A DNA stretch of 64,000 nucleotides, from NCBI RefSeq assembly GCF_900631615.1, contig NZ_LR131273.1:3008850-3072849 (forward strand), read 5' to 3'. This document shows positions 26,914 to 36,674 of this stretch, piece after piece (the first letter of the stretch is position 1; each line of letters begins with the position of its first letter). The translations under genes were made by a program, and so were the position numbers. The notes beneath the pieces are model-generated. The model had not been told where the DNA came from. It saw only the letters and a list, made by a program, of their open reading frames with translations, and made no database searches. Source of the DNA: Tsukamurella paurometabola. GTDB taxonomy: Bacteria; Actinomycetota; Actinomycetes; Mycobacteriales; Mycobacteriaceae.

Positions 26914-29261
26914 GCTCTGCGCGCACCCTCACGCTGCAGACGCCGCTGGCGGAGGCCGTCGACCCCGAGATCGCCGACGTGGCGACCGCCGAACTCGGGT
27001 TGGCCACCGTCGGTGACCTGCTGCGGCACTTCCCGTTCCGGTACGAGGGCGGCGCCGTCGAGGACGACGGCACGCGGCGCTCCGAACCCCGCATCGGCGA
27101 CGACATCGTCGTGATCGGCACCGTCACCGCGATCACGCCCCCGAAGCCGCATCATCGCGGCAAGAAGATGTTCCGGGTCCAGGTGGTGAACAAGGTCCGG
27201 GCCTACGAGGTGACCTTTTTCAACTACCTGCCCAAGCCGATCCAGCCCGACCGGCAACTGCTGCTGATCGGCCGGCTCGGCGAGTTCAACGGCAAGCTGC
27301 AACTCACCCATCCCGAGTGGCTGGTCCTGCCGGACACCACGATCACCTCGGCCGAGGCGCTCGCCGCCAACGAGGCGGGATCGACCAAGGCCGGTTCCAA
27401 ACGACTCAAGTTCGCCGACCTGAGCCTGTTGATGCAGCCCACCGTGCCGATCTACCACGGCACCAAGAACATGCCGACGTGGCTGATCCTCTCGCTGGTG
27501 GACAGCGTCCTGAAAAGGCTCGCGCCGGTGCCGGAATCACTGCCGCCCGCGTTCCTCGCGCTGCACGGGCTCATGAGCCTCGACGACGCGGTGCGCGCCG
27601 CGCACAAGCCGGACGGTCGCGCGCAGGCCGACCGGGCGCGCCGCCGCCTCGCCTTCGACGAGGCCGTCGCGATCGAGACCGCCCTCGCCCGGCGGGCGCA
27701 CGACGTCGGCATCGTCGGCGCGCCGCCGTTGCACGCGCCCGACGGTCCGCTGCAGGCCGGGCTGCGCGAGCGGCTCCCGTTCGCGCTCACCGCGGGGCAG
27801 GAGGGCGTGCTGGCCGAGATCCTCGGCGACATGGCCCGCGACCACCCGATGACCCGGCTGCTGCAGGGCGAGGTCGGCTCCGGCAAGACCCTCGTAGCGC
27901 TGCTGGCGATGCTCGCCGCGGTGGATGCAGGGCACCAGGCCGTGCTCCTGGCGCCGACGGAAGTCCTGGCGACGCAGCACCTCCTGTCCATCACGGCGAT
28001 GCTCGGCGACCTGGCCGAGGCGGGCCAGCTGGGCGCGGCGGACGCGGCGACGACGGTGACCCTGCTGACGGGGTCGATGACCGTCAAGCAGCGCCGGGCG
28101 GCGCTGCTGCGCATCGTGACCGGCGAGGCCGGCATCGTGATCGGCACGCACGCACTGCTGGAGGACACCGTCGAGTTCTTCCGGCTGGGGCTCGTGGTGG
28201 TCGACGAACAGCACCGGTTCGGCGTGGAGCAGCGTGACCGCCTGCGGCGCAAGGGCACCGGGGAGAGCACCGACGACGAGTCGATGCCGCACCTGCTGGT
28301 GATGACGGCGACGCCGATTCCGCGCACCGTCGCCCTCGCGCAGTTCGGCGACATGGCGACATCCGTGTTGCGGGAGCTGCCGCGCGGCCGGCAGCCGATC
28401 CAGACCTCCGTCGTCCCCGAGGACCGCGAGGCGTGGGTCGCCCGGGCCTGGGCGCGCGTCGACGAGGAGGTCCGCGCCGGCCGCCAGGTGTACGTCGTGT
28501 GCCCGCGGATCGGCGACGATGCGACCGGTGAGCAGGCCAAAGCCGGGTTCACCGACGAGGACTACGACTTCGAGGCACCCGCGGCGGAACCGAAGGCGTC
28601 CGGGAGGAGCGCATCCCGCGGAGCGCCGAACGCGGACGAGGCGGAGAAGCCGAAGACCGTCTCCGCGATCGAGATGTACGACCAGCTCGCCGCCGGCCCG
28701 CTCGGCCGGCACCGGATCGCCCTGCTGCACGGCCGGCTCCCCGCCGAGGAGAAGTCGGAGATCATGGCGTCGTTCGCCGCCGGGGAGATCGACATCCTGG
28801 TGGCGACGACCGTGATCGAGGTCGGCGTGGATGTCGCGAACGCGACCACGATGGTGGTGCGCGACGCCGACCGGTTCGGCATCAGTCAGCTGCATCAGCT
28901 CCGTGGCCGCGTCGGCCGCGGCGGGCTGCCGGGGCTGTGCCTGCTCCTCACCGCCACCGGGTCCGAGCGCACGCTGGAGCGGCTGCACCGTGTCGCCGAG
29001 ACCGTCGACGGCTTCGCGCTGGCGCAGCTCGACCTCGAGTACCGCGGCTTCGGCGACATCCTGGGCGTGGACCAGTCCGGCCTCGCACGGCGCCTGAGCT
29101 TCCTCGACCTCGCGCAGGACGGCGACGTGCTCCAGGCCGCGCGGGATCTCGCCTACGAGATCGTCGGCGAGGATCCCGAACTCGAGCGCCACGAGGCCCT
29201 GCGCAGCATGAACGAGGTCATCCTCGGCGGCGACCGCGGCGACTACCTCGACAAGGCCTAG
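26910..29261 (+). CDS. recG: ATP-dependent DNA helicase RecG
   Basis: A 783-residue helicase acting on replication forks and recombination intermediates. It has an N-terminal wedge/OB domain, Walker A in QGEVGSGKTLVALL, the RecG-specific DEQHRFGVEQR box, motif III VMTATPIPRTVAL, and motif VI LHQLRGRVGRGG. An acidic, Pro/Ala insertion of about 45 residues (near 28545-28665) sits in the second helicase domain, as in other mycobacterial RecGs. The ATG overlaps the DAK2 stop (ATGA). The TetR gene converges 17 bases downstream. Confidence 0.95.
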   Translation: MSSARTLTLQTPLAEAVDPEIADVATAELGLATVGDLLRHFPFRYEGGAVEDDGTRRSEPRIGDDIVVIGTVTAITPPKPHHRGKKMFRVQVVNKVRAYEVTFFNYLPKPIQPDRQLLLIGRLGEFNGKLQLTHPEWLVLPDTTITSAEALAANEAGSTKAGSKRLKFADLSLLMQPTVPIYHGTKNMPTWLILSLVDSVLKRLAPVPESLPPAFLALHGLMSLDDAVRAAHKPDGRAQADRARRRLAFDEAVAIETALARRAHDVGIVGAPPLHAPDGPLQAGLRERLPFALTAGQEGVLAEILGDMARDHPMTRLLQGEVGSGKTLVALLAMLAAVDAGHQAVLLAPTEVLATQHLLSITAMLGDLAEAGQLGAADAATTVTLLTGSMTVKQRRAALLRIVTGEAGIVIGTHALLEDTVEFFRLGLVVVDEQHRFGVEQRDRLRRKGTGESTDDESMPHLLVMTATPIPRTVALAQFGDMATSVLRELPRGRQPIQTSVVPEDREAWVARAWARVDEEVRAGRQVYVVCPRIGDDATGEQAKAGFTDEDYDFEAPAAEPKASGRSASRGAPNADEAEKPKTVSAIEMYDQLAAGPLGRHRIALLHGRLPAEEKSEIMASFAAGEIDILVATTVIEVGVDVANATTMVVRDADRFGISQLHQLRGRVGRGGLPGLCLLLTATGSERTLERLHRVAETVDGFALAQLDLEYRGFGDILGVDQSGLARRLSFLDLAQDGDVLQAARDLAYEIVGEDPELERHEALRSMNEVILGGDRGDYLDKA

Positions 29262-29278
29262 CGAGCACGGCGACGCGC

Positions 29279-29893
29279 TCAGCGGGCGACGAAGATCGCC
29301 GCCAGCTGCCGGCCCCAGAAGTCGACGACCTGCTCGCGGCGGGCGGCATCGTCGGAGAGCAGGTCGGCGAGGCCGAGGCCGCGGGCGAGGTCCAGCGTGG
29401 CCTGCACGGCCCGGCGGGCCTCCTCGTCGTCCCGGTCCACGCCGAGCAGGCGCATGGCGAGGGCGAAGACCTCACGGGAATGCTTGTTCTCGAAGGGCAG
29501 CATCCGCTCGCGGAGTGCGTCGTCGCTCGCGGCCGCCGTCCACACGTGCAGCGCGGCCTTGAACAGGTCGTCCGTGTAGTACTCGACGATGAGCCGCGCC
29601 ACCGCGTACGGACGGTCGGGCCCCTCGGGCACCGCCGCACCCGCCTGCGCCACCTGCGCGAGCCGCTGCTCGCCCATGTACTCGAGCGCGGCGCTGATCA
29701 GATCCTCCCGAGTGGGGAAGTGATGCTGGGCGGCGCCCCGCGAGACCCCCGCCTGCCGTGCCACGCTGCCCACCGTGGTGGCCGTCCACCCGCGTGCGGC
29801 GAGCGACGCGATGGTGGTCTCCAGCAAACGCTGCCGGGTCTCCCGGCTGCGGGACTGCTGGGGTGCGCGGATGGGCGGGCGGAGGGGAGTCAT
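29279..29893 (-). CDS. TetR-family regulator of the acyl-CoA operon
   Basis: A 204-residue TetR protein. The N-terminal HTH is SLAARGWTATTVGSVARQAGVSRGAAQHHF, and a helical ligand domain fills the rest. It is the last gene of a 10-kb minus-strand operon, only 10 bases after the enoyl-CoA hydratase gene, so it is probably cotranscribed and autoregulated. The perfect palindrome at 39222-39243 before the first gene of the operon is the likely operator. The ligand is presumably an acyl-CoA intermediate (inference). Confidence 0.85.
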   Translation of the reverse strand: MTPLRPPIRAPQQSRSRETRQRLLETTIASLAARGWTATTVGSVARQAGVSRGAAQHHFPTREDLISAALEYMGEQRLAQVAQAGAAVPEGPDRPYAVARLIVEYYTDDLFKAALHVWTAAASDDALRERMLPFENKHSREVFALAMRLLGVDRDDEEARRAVQATLDLARGLGLADLLSDDAARREQVVDFWGRQLAAIFVAR

Positions 29894-29903
29894 CAGCAGC
29901 AGC

Positions 29904-30692
29904 CTATTCCGCCGGTGCCGGTTCGGCCCAGCTCGGCGCGCGCTTCTGCAGGAACGCCGTGATCCCCTCGACGGATTCCGGGGAACCGAACAGTCGCGCC
30001 GACTGCTCGCCCAGGGCGTCCGCCCGCTCGTCGAAGGAGCGCAGCACGTCGTGCCACAGGATCTGCTTGGTCTCCCGCAAGCCCTGCGGGCTGCACAGCT
30101 GCAGCTCGCGGAGCTGCTCCGCGACCGCGGACGCCGGATCGGCGACCGCCGCGGTGATCAGGCCGTAGCCGGCGGCCTCGGCACCGTCGAACTTCCGGCC
30201 GGTGAGCAGCAGCGTGGAGGCGACCCGCGAGGGCAGGTGCGGCAGCAGCACCAGCGAGACCATCGCCGGCGCGACGCCGATCCGCGTCTCCGTGACCGCG
30301 AACGACGCGCCGGGACCCGCGAACACGAAGTCGCACGAGCCGATCAGGCCGAAGCCGCCGGCTCGGACGTGCCCGTCGACCTGGGCGATCACCGGCTTCG
30401 GGCACTCGATGATCCCGCGCATGGCGCCGATCATCGCCAGCGTGCGCGACTTCGGATCGCTCCCTGCCCCGTTGGCCGCGGCCTCCTTGAGATCGGCGCC
30501 CGCGCAGAACGTCGTGCCGGTGTGGGTGAGCACCACCGCCCGGGCGGCGTCGTCCGCGGCGGCACGCTCCAGACCCGCGCTCAGGTCGGCGAGCAGCCGC
30601 TGCGAGATCGCGTTCCGGTTGTGCGGGCTGTCGATCGTGAGGTACGCGGCGCCGCCGCGCGTCTCGTACCGGACCAGGGAATCGTCGGTCAT
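29904..30692 (-). CDS. Enoyl-CoA hydratase/isomerase family protein
   Basis: A 262-residue crotonase-fold protein. The oxyanion-hole segments are FCAGADLKEA and DGHVRAGGFGLIGSCDFVFA; in the second the usual catalytic Glu region reads TETRIGVAPAM, so the Glu is present. It resembles AtuE/LiuC-like hydratases that act after the carboxylase step of leucine or terpene breakdown. It lies between the acyl-CoA dehydrogenase and TetR genes in the operon. Confidence 0.85.
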   Translation of the reverse strand: MTDDSLVRYETRGGAAYLTIDSPHNRNAISQRLLADLSAGLERAAADDAARAVVLTHTGTTFCAGADLKEAAANGAGSDPKSRTLAMIGAMRGIIECPKPVIAQVDGHVRAGGFGLIGSCDFVFAGPGASFAVTETRIGVAPAMVSLVLLPHLPSRVASTLLLTGRKFDGAEAAGYGLITAAVADPASAVAEQLRELQLCSPQGLRETKQILWHDVLRSFDERADALGEQSARLFGSPESVEGITAFLQKRAPSWAEPAPAE

Positions 30693-30702
30693 CGGCTGCC
30701 TC

Positions 30703-31881
30703 CTAGTAGCTCTTGGGCAGGCCGAGCGAGTGCTCGGAGATGAAGTTGAGCACCATCTCGCGGCTGACCGGGGCGATGCGGAACAGGCGCGACGCCACCA
30801 GCATCTGCGCGAGGCCGTACTCGGTGGTGAGGCCGTTGCCACCGAGCGAGTGGATCGCCCGGTCGACGGCCTTCGCGCCCGCCTCGCCGCCGGCGAACTT
30901 CGCCATGTTCGCGGCCTCGGCGGCGGCGAACTCCTGGCCGGCGTCGTACAGGGTCGCGGCCTTCTGCAACATCAGCTTCGCCAGTTCGGTCTCGACCTTG
31001 AGCTCGGCGAGGGGGTGTGCGATGGCCTGGTGCGCGCCGATCGGGACCTTGAAGACGGTGCGCTCCTTGGCGTACGCCACGGCGCGGTCGATCGCGTAGC
31101 GGGCCGAGCCCACGGCGCCCGCCGCGGCCATGATCCGCTCGGGATTGAGCCCCGCGAACAGCTGCGCGATGGCGGCGTCGGGCTCGCCGACGAGTGCCTC
31201 GGCCGGGAGCCGGACGTCGTCGAAGAACAGCGTCCACTGCGATTCCGGAAGCCCCACCTCCATGGGGATCCTCGTCTTCTGCAGGCCGGGCGAGTCGGTG
31301 GGCATGAGGAACAGCGCGGGGCGCAGCTTGCCCGTCTTCGCGTCCTCGGTGCGCGAGACGACGAGGACCACGTCGGCGAGCTCGATCCCCGAGATGAAGG
31401 TCTTCTGGCCGGAGATGATCCAGTCGGAGCCGTCGCGGCGGGCGGTGGTGGTGATCCGGTGGCTGTTGCTGCCCGCATCGGGCTCGGTGATCGCGAAGGC
31501 GGCGATGGTCTCGCCGGAGGCGATGCCCGGCAGCCAGCGCTGCTTCTGCTCCTCGGTGCCGAACTTGGAGATGATGGTGCCGTTGATGGCGGGGGAGACC
31601 ACCAGCATCAGCAGCGACGAGCCGGCCGCGGCGAGCTCCTCGCCGACGATGCCCAGCTCGTACATCCCGGCGCCGCCGCCGCCGTACTGCTCGGCGATGT
31701 TCACGCCGATGAGGCCGAGATCGCCCGCGGCCTTCCAGAGCTCGGTCGGGCCCTCGCCGGCCGCGATCTTCTCGCGCATGTACTCGGGGCCGAACTTCTT
31801 CCCCAGGTCCGAGACCGTCTGCCGGAGCGCCTGGCGCTCCTCGGACTCGATGACATCCATAGCGATGCTGGTGGTGCTCAT
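30703..31881 (-). CDS. Acyl-CoA dehydrogenase
   Basis: A 392-residue FAD enzyme with the three-domain acyl-CoA dehydrogenase fold. Signature stretches are AFAITEPDAGSNSHRITTTA (flavin/substrate), IISGQKTFISGIELAD, and the C-terminal SLGGNGLTTEYGLAQM. The gene order suggests it oxidises the intermediate adjacent to the carboxylase step. A second, different dehydrogenase lies at 35502-36674. The start overlaps the stop of the carboxylase gene (ATGA). Confidence 0.9.
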   Translation of the reverse strand: MSTTSIAMDVIESEERQALRQTVSDLGKKFGPEYMREKIAAGEGPTELWKAAGDLGLIGVNIAEQYGGGGAGMYELGIVGEELAAAGSSLLMLVVSPAINGTIISKFGTEEQKQRWLPGIASGETIAAFAITEPDAGSNSHRITTTARRDGSDWIISGQKTFISGIELADVVLVVSRTEDAKTGKLRPALFLMPTDSPGLQKTRIPMEVGLPESQWTLFFDDVRLPAEALVGEPDAAIAQLFAGLNPERIMAAAGAVGSARYAIDRAVAYAKERTVFKVPIGAHQAIAHPLAELKVETELAKLMLQKAATLYDAGQEFAAAEAANMAKFAGGEAGAKAVDRAIHSLGGNGLTTEYGLAQMLVASRLFRIAPVSREMVLNFISEHSLGLPKSY

Positions 31882-33851
31882 TCCTCGTTGTCTCCTGAAT
31901 CTTCCAGCACGGCGACGACGGCGCCGGCATCGATGTTCTGGCCCACCTCGACCGCGATCGCGGTGATGACGCCGTCGGCGGGGGCGGAGATGGCGTGCTC
32001 CATCTTCATCGCCTCCATCCACAGCACGGGCTGCCCGGTGGTGACGGAATCGCCCACCTGGGAGCCGATCCGGGTGATCACGCCGGGCATTGGCGCGAGC
32101 AGGGATCCCGCGGCCGCGGCGGCGTCCGCCGAGGGCAGCGGGTCGACGAGCGTCAGCGTCGCGGCGCCGCGCGCCGTCTCCACCTCCACGACGGTGCGGT
32201 CCCCGGAGTAGGTGGTGACGGCGACGGTGCGCCGGATCCCGTCGCGCTCGACGGCGACGCGCGCGCTCACGCCGTCGTCGGTGACGGTCGCGACCTGCCC
32301 GCTGTCGGCGCGGAACTCGCGCTCATCGGCCGTGCGGAACTCGGGCACCAGGGTGCGCGAGCCGAGGTTGCGCCAGCCGGGCGCGACGTGCGGCAGCGGG
32401 CTCGCGGCGGCGCCCCGGCGGTCCAGCACCGCGCCGGCGGCCGACGCGGCCTCGGCGAGCTCGGCCTCGTCGAGCAGGGGCGCGGCGAGGCGGTCCAACC
32501 GGTCGCCGGTGAGGAAGTCGGTCGCGAAGTCGCCGGCCTTGAAGTCGGCGTCCGCGAGGACCCGTACCAGCAGGTCGCGGTTGGTGGTGATGCCGTGGAT
32601 GACGGCCTTGCGCAGCGCGGCCTCGGTGATCGCGAGGGCCTGCGCGCGGGTTGGCGCGAAGCCGATCACCTTGGCCAGCATCGGATCGTAGAAGACCTCC
32701 ACGACGCTGTCGCGCGGCGCGAGGGCGCTGTCGAGCCGGATGCCGGGGCGGTCCGGGCCGGTGAACTCGCTCACGACGCCGGGCACCTCGAAGCGATGGA
32801 CCGTGCCGGCCGCGGGCCGCCAATCGTTGGCGGGGTCCTCGGCGTAGAGGCGGGCCTCGATGGCCCAGCCGCGCGTGGCGGGAGGCTCGGGCGAGGGCAG
32901 CGGCAGGCCGGCGGCCACGTCGAACTGCAGTCCGACGAGGTCGAGCCCGGTGGTGGCCTCGGTGACCGGGTGTTCCACCTGCAGGCGCGTGTTGACCTCG
33001 AGGAAGAAGAACTCGCCCGCGTCGGTGGCGAGGAACTCGACGGTGCCCGCCCCGGTGTAGCCGATGGCCTTGGCGGCGTTGGCCGCCGCCTCGTACAGGG
33101 CGGCCCGCATCGCCGGATGCCGCTCGACCAGCGGCGACGGGGCCTCCTCGAGGACCTTCTGGTGGCGGCGTTGGATCGAGCACTCGCGCTCGCCCACCGC
33201 CCAGACGGTGCCCTGGGCGTCGGCCATCACCTGGACCTCGATGTGGCGGCCGCGCTCGAGGTAGCGCTCGCAGAACACGGTGCCGTCCCCGAACGCCGAC
33301 TTCGCCTCGCGCTCTGCGGCGTCGAGGTTGTCCTGCAATTCGGCGCGGGTACGGACCACGCGCATGCCGCGGCCGCCGCCGCCGGCGGAGGCCTTGACCA
33401 GGACGGGGAAGTCGCCGTCGGACACCTGATCCGGGGTCAGGTTGGTGAGCATGGGGACGCCGGCCTCGGCGAGGCGGGCCTTCGCCGCCACCTTGGAACC
33501 CATCGCGGTGATGGCCTCGGGGGACGGCCCGATCCAGACGATGCCCGCTGCCTGGACCGCGGCGGCGAACTCGGCGTTCTCGGAGAGGAAGCCGTACCCG
33601 GGGTGGATGGCCCGGGCGCCGGTGGCCTTCGCCGCGGCGATGATCTTCTCGCCCTGCAGGTAGGTATCGGCCGGGGATTCGCCGGGCAGGCGCACGGCCT
33701 CGTCGGCCTCCGCGACGTGCGGCGCGTTCGCATCCGGGTCGGAGTAGACGGCGACGGCGCGCAGGCCACGGGCATGGGCCGCGGCGATGACGCGGCGGGC
33801 GATCTCGCCGCGGTTGGCGACGAGGACGGAATCGAAGGTGGTGTCAGTCAT
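31878..33851 (-). CDS. Acyl-CoA carboxylase alpha subunit (biotin carboxylase + BCCP)
   Basis: A 657-residue biotin-dependent subunit. The biotin carboxylase domain starts with VLVANRGEIARRVI and includes the ATP loop KASAGGGGRGMRVV, ECSIQRRHQKVLEEAPSP and EVNTRLQVEHPVTEATTGLDLV. The C-terminal biotinyl domain carries WMEAMKMEHAI, with the biotinylated Lys. The layout matches 3-methylcrotonyl-CoA and geranyl-CoA carboxylase alpha subunits (LiuD/AtuF). The gene overlaps the following dehydrogenase by 4 bases and follows the carboxyltransferase gene by 8. The substrate is inferred from the company of an AtuA-like protein. Confidence 0.9.
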   Translation of the reverse strand: MTDTTFDSVLVANRGEIARRVIAAAHARGLRAVAVYSDPDANAPHVAEADEAVRLPGESPADTYLQGEKIIAAAKATGARAIHPGYGFLSENAEFAAAVQAAGIVWIGPSPEAITAMGSKVAAKARLAEAGVPMLTNLTPDQVSDGDFPVLVKASAGGGGRGMRVVRTRAELQDNLDAAEREAKSAFGDGTVFCERYLERGRHIEVQVMADAQGTVWAVGERECSIQRRHQKVLEEAPSPLVERHPAMRAALYEAAANAAKAIGYTGAGTVEFLATDAGEFFFLEVNTRLQVEHPVTEATTGLDLVGLQFDVAAGLPLPSPEPPATRGWAIEARLYAEDPANDWRPAAGTVHRFEVPGVVSEFTGPDRPGIRLDSALAPRDSVVEVFYDPMLAKVIGFAPTRAQALAITEAALRKAVIHGITTNRDLLVRVLADADFKAGDFATDFLTGDRLDRLAAPLLDEAELAEAASAAGAVLDRRGAAASPLPHVAPGWRNLGSRTLVPEFRTADEREFRADSGQVATVTDDGVSARVAVERDGIRRTVAVTTYSGDRTVVEVETARGAATLTLVDPLPSADAAAAAGSLLAPMPGVITRIGSQVGDSVTTGQPVLWMEAMKMEHAISAPADGVITAIAVEVGQNIDAGAVVAVLEDSGDNEE

Positions 33852-33859
33852 GTCTTCTC

Positions 33860-35449
33860 TCACATCCGGAAGACGCCGAAGGCGTCGGTGCCGTGGACGG
33901 GGCCGTTGTTGATGGCGGAGAGCGCCATACCGAGCACCGTGCGGGTGTCGCGGGGGTCGATGATGCCGTCGTCGTAGAGCATCCCGGACATGAAGGCCGG
34001 CAGGGACTCCTTGTCGATCTGGGTCTCGATCGCGGTACGCATGCCGTCGACGAAGGCGGGGTCCATGGCCTGGCCGCGGGACGCGGCGGAGGCCGCGGCC
34101 ACCTCGGTCACCACGTCCGCGAGCTGCTTGGCGCCCATGACCGCCGAGCGTGCACTGGGCCAGGAGAACAGGAACCGCGGGTTGAAGGCGCGGCCCGCCA
34201 TGCCGTAGTGGCCGGCGCCGTAGGAGGCGCCCGCGATCAGCGAGAGATGGGGGACCTCGGAGTTGGAGACGGCGTTGATCATCATCGAGCCGTGCTTGAT
34301 CATGCCGCCGCGCTCGTACTCCGCGCCCACCATGTAGCCGGTGGTGTTGTGGATGAACAGGAGCGGCGTGTCGTAGCGGTTGGCCAACTGGATGAACTGC
34401 GTGGCCTTCTGCGCCTCCTCGGAGAACAGGACACCGCGGGCGTTGGCGAGGATGCCGATGGGGTAGCCGTGCAGGTTCGCCCAGCCGGTGGTGAGCGAAC
34501 CGCCGTACAGCGGCTTGAACTCGTCGTAGTCGGAGTCGTCGACGATGTGGGCGATGATCTCCCGCGGGTCGAAGGGGATCTTCAGATCGTCCGGGACGAT
34601 GTCGAGCAGGCCCTCGGCGTCGTAGCGCGGGGGCTTGACCAGGCTCGACGGTGCCGTGCCCTGCTTGCGCCAGTTGAGTCGCTTGACGATCGAGCGGGCG
34701 ATCCGCGCCGCGTCGAGCTCGTCGGTGGCGAGGTAGTCGCCGAGGCCCGAGGTCCGCGAGTGCATCTCGGCGCCGCCGAGCGTCTCGTCGTCGGAGATCT
34801 CGCCCGTCGCGGCCTTCACCAGGGGAGGTCCGGCGAGGAAGACCTTGGAGCGCTCCTTGATCATCACCACGTGATCGCTCATGCCGGGGATGTACGCGCC
34901 GCCCGCGGTGGAGTTGCCGTAGACCACGGAGATCGTGGGGATGCCCGCCTTCGACAGCTGCGTGAGGTTGCGGAACATCGCACCGCCGGGGACGAACACC
35001 TCCTTCTGCGTCGGCAGATCGGCACCGCCGGACTCGACCAGCGAGAGCACCGGCAGGCGGTTCTCCTTCGCGATGTCGTTGAGACGCAGCGACTTGCGCA
35101 GCGTCCACGGGTTGGAGGTGCCGCCCTTGACGGTCGGGTCGTTGGCGACGACCATCACCTCGACTCCCTCGACGACGCCGATGCCGCCGACGAGGGAGGC
35201 GCCGACCTGGAAGTCACTGCCCCAGGCGGCGAGCGGCATCAGCTCGAGGAACGGGGAGGCGGGATCGAGCACGCTGTCGATGCGCTCCCGGGCCGTCAGC
35301 TTGCCGCGCCCCCGGTGCCGCTCCACGTACTTCTCGCCGCCGCCCGCGAGGGCCTTGTCGAATTCGGCGGTGAGATCGGCCAGCTTGTCGAGCATCGTCT
35401 TGCGGTACGCGGCCGCGTCGGGGGCGGGGGTGCTGCGGAGCACCGTCAT
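33860..35449 (-). CDS. Acyl-CoA carboxylase carboxyltransferase subunit
   Basis: A 529-residue carboxyltransferase of the MccB/AtuC type, a single chain with two crotonase-like halves. LVESGGADLPTQKEVFVPGG and VYGNSTAGGAYIPGMSDH are in the N half. LLFIHNTTGYMVGAEYERGG and GASYGAGHYGMAGRAFNPRF are in the C half. These agree with 3-methylcrotonyl- or geranyl-CoA carboxylase beta subunits rather than with propionyl-CoA carboxylase. It is paired with the alpha subunit immediately downstream. Confidence 0.9.
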   Translation of the reverse strand: MTVLRSTPAPDAAAYRKTMLDKLADLTAEFDKALAGGGEKYVERHRGRGKLTARERIDSVLDPASPFLELMPLAAWGSDFQVGASLVGGIGVVEGVEVMVVANDPTVKGGTSNPWTLRKSLRLNDIAKENRLPVLSLVESGGADLPTQKEVFVPGGAMFRNLTQLSKAGIPTISVVYGNSTAGGAYIPGMSDHVVMIKERSKVFLAGPPLVKAATGEISDDETLGGAEMHSRTSGLGDYLATDELDAARIARSIVKRLNWRKQGTAPSSLVKPPRYDAEGLLDIVPDDLKIPFDPREIIAHIVDDSDYDEFKPLYGGSLTTGWANLHGYPIGILANARGVLFSEEAQKATQFIQLANRYDTPLLFIHNTTGYMVGAEYERGGMIKHGSMMINAVSNSEVPHLSLIAGASYGAGHYGMAGRAFNPRFLFSWPSARSAVMGAKQLADVVTEVAAASAASRGQAMDPAFVDGMRTAIETQIDKESLPAFMSGMLYDDGIIDPRDTRTVLGMALSAINNGPVHGTDAFGVFRM

Positions 35450-35501
35450 GAGTGGAGTCCTTTGCCGTTGTGGGTACCGGAGTGGGTGCCTGGGAGGGGG
35501 A

Positions 35502-36674
35502 TCACTTGTAGCCGAGTCGGTTGGCCGCGAGCGTGGTGAGGATCTGGGTGGTGCCGCCGCCGATGCCGAGGATGCGGACGTCGCGGTAATGGCGCGAGAC
35601 CTCGTACTCGGACATGTAGCCGTGGCCGCCGAAGAGCTGCACCGCCTCGTTCGCGACCCACTCGCCGCACTCGACGGCGGTGTTCTTCGCGAAGCACGCC
35701 TGCGGCACGAGCTCCGCGGCGGCGGCGGGACCGCCGGATTCGAGGGCCTCGGCGTACAGATCGGCGACGTGCCGGCTGTACACGCGGGCGACCTCGATCT
35801 TCCGTCGCATCTCGGTGACCGTGTTCTGCACGGCCTGCCGGGTGATGAGCGGGGCGCCGAAGGTCTCGCGCTCGCGGACCCAGTCGAGGGTGAGGTCGAG
35901 ACAGCGCTGCGCGTGCGAGTAGGCCTGCACCGCGAGGGCGAGCCGTTCGGTGACGAAGGCGGCGCCGATGAGGAGGAAACCGCTGCCCTCGGGGCCGATG
36001 AGGTTCTCGGCGGGGACGCGGACGTCCGTGAAGGAGAGCTCGGCGGTGTCCGAGGCGTGCCAGCCCATCTTCTTCAGTGGGGCGCTCACCTCGAATCCGT
36101 CCAGGCCCTTGGGGATCACCAGCAGGCTGATCCCGCCGGCGCCCTCGCCGCCCGTGCGGACCGCTGTGACCACCCAGTCCGCGCGGATGCCGGAGGTGAT
36201 GAACGTCTTGGCGCCGTTGACGATGTAGTGGTCGCCGTCCTTGCGGGCGGTGGTCGTGAGGTGTCCCACGTCGGAGCCGCCGCCGGGCTCGGTGATACCG
36301 AGTGAGCTGATCCTGTCGCCGGCGAGGACCGGGGCCACCCACTTCTGCTTCTGCTCGTCGGTGCCGGCGAGGATGATGTGCGGCACCGAGATCCCGCAGG
36401 TGAACAGCGACGCGAACAGGCCACCGGAGCCGCCCGCCTCGTGCATCGCCTCGCACACGATGAGCGCGTCGCGGGGGTCGCCGTCGCCGCCGCCCACCGA
36501 CTCGGGGAAGGAGACGCCGAGGAGGCCGAGGTCGCCCGCCTTCTTGTGGAGTTCGCGGGGGAGCAACCCGCCGGCCTCCCACTCGTCCAGGTTCGGCAGG
36601 ATCTCACGTTCGGTGAACGCGGTCACCGTCTTCCGCAGCGCGAGCCGCTCGTCGGACTCCCACAGGCTGGTCAT
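35502..36674 (-). CDS. Acyl-CoA dehydrogenase
   Basis: A 390-residue acyl-CoA dehydrogenase with SSLGITEPGGGSDVGHLTTTA, IVNGAKTFITSGIRADW and LFGGHGYMSEYEVSRHYRDVRIL. It is clearly different from the second dehydrogenase of the operon at 30703. Close relatives act on citronellyl- or isovaleryl-type CoA esters in terpene and leucine catabolism. The ATG overlaps the AtuA stop (ATGA). Confidence 0.9.
   Translation of the reverse strand: MTSLWESDERLALRKTVTAFTEREILPNLDEWEAGGLLPRELHKKAGDLGLLGVSFPESVGGGDGDPRDALIVCEAMHEAGGSGGLFASLFTCGISVPHIILAGTDEQKQKWVAPVLAGDRISSLGITEPGGGSDVGHLTTTARKDGDHYIVNGAKTFITSGIRADWVVTAVRTGGEGAGGISLLVIPKGLDGFEVSAPLKKMGWHASDTAELSFTDVRVPAENLIGPEGSGFLLIGAAFVTERLALAVQAYSHAQRCLDLTLDWVRERETFGAPLITRQAVQNTVTEMRRKIEVARVYSRHVADLYAEALESGGPAAAAELVPQACFAKNTAVECGEWVANEAVQLFGGHGYMSEYEVSRHYRDVRILGIGGGTTQILTTLAANRLGYK

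Noticed and set aside
31878-35108. Minus-strand frame extending the carboxylase alpha subunit to over 1000 codons
   Set aside because: The upstream part overlaps the carboxyltransferase gene in another phase. The real start is the ATG at 33851, with MTDTTFDSVLVANRGE as the family N-terminus.
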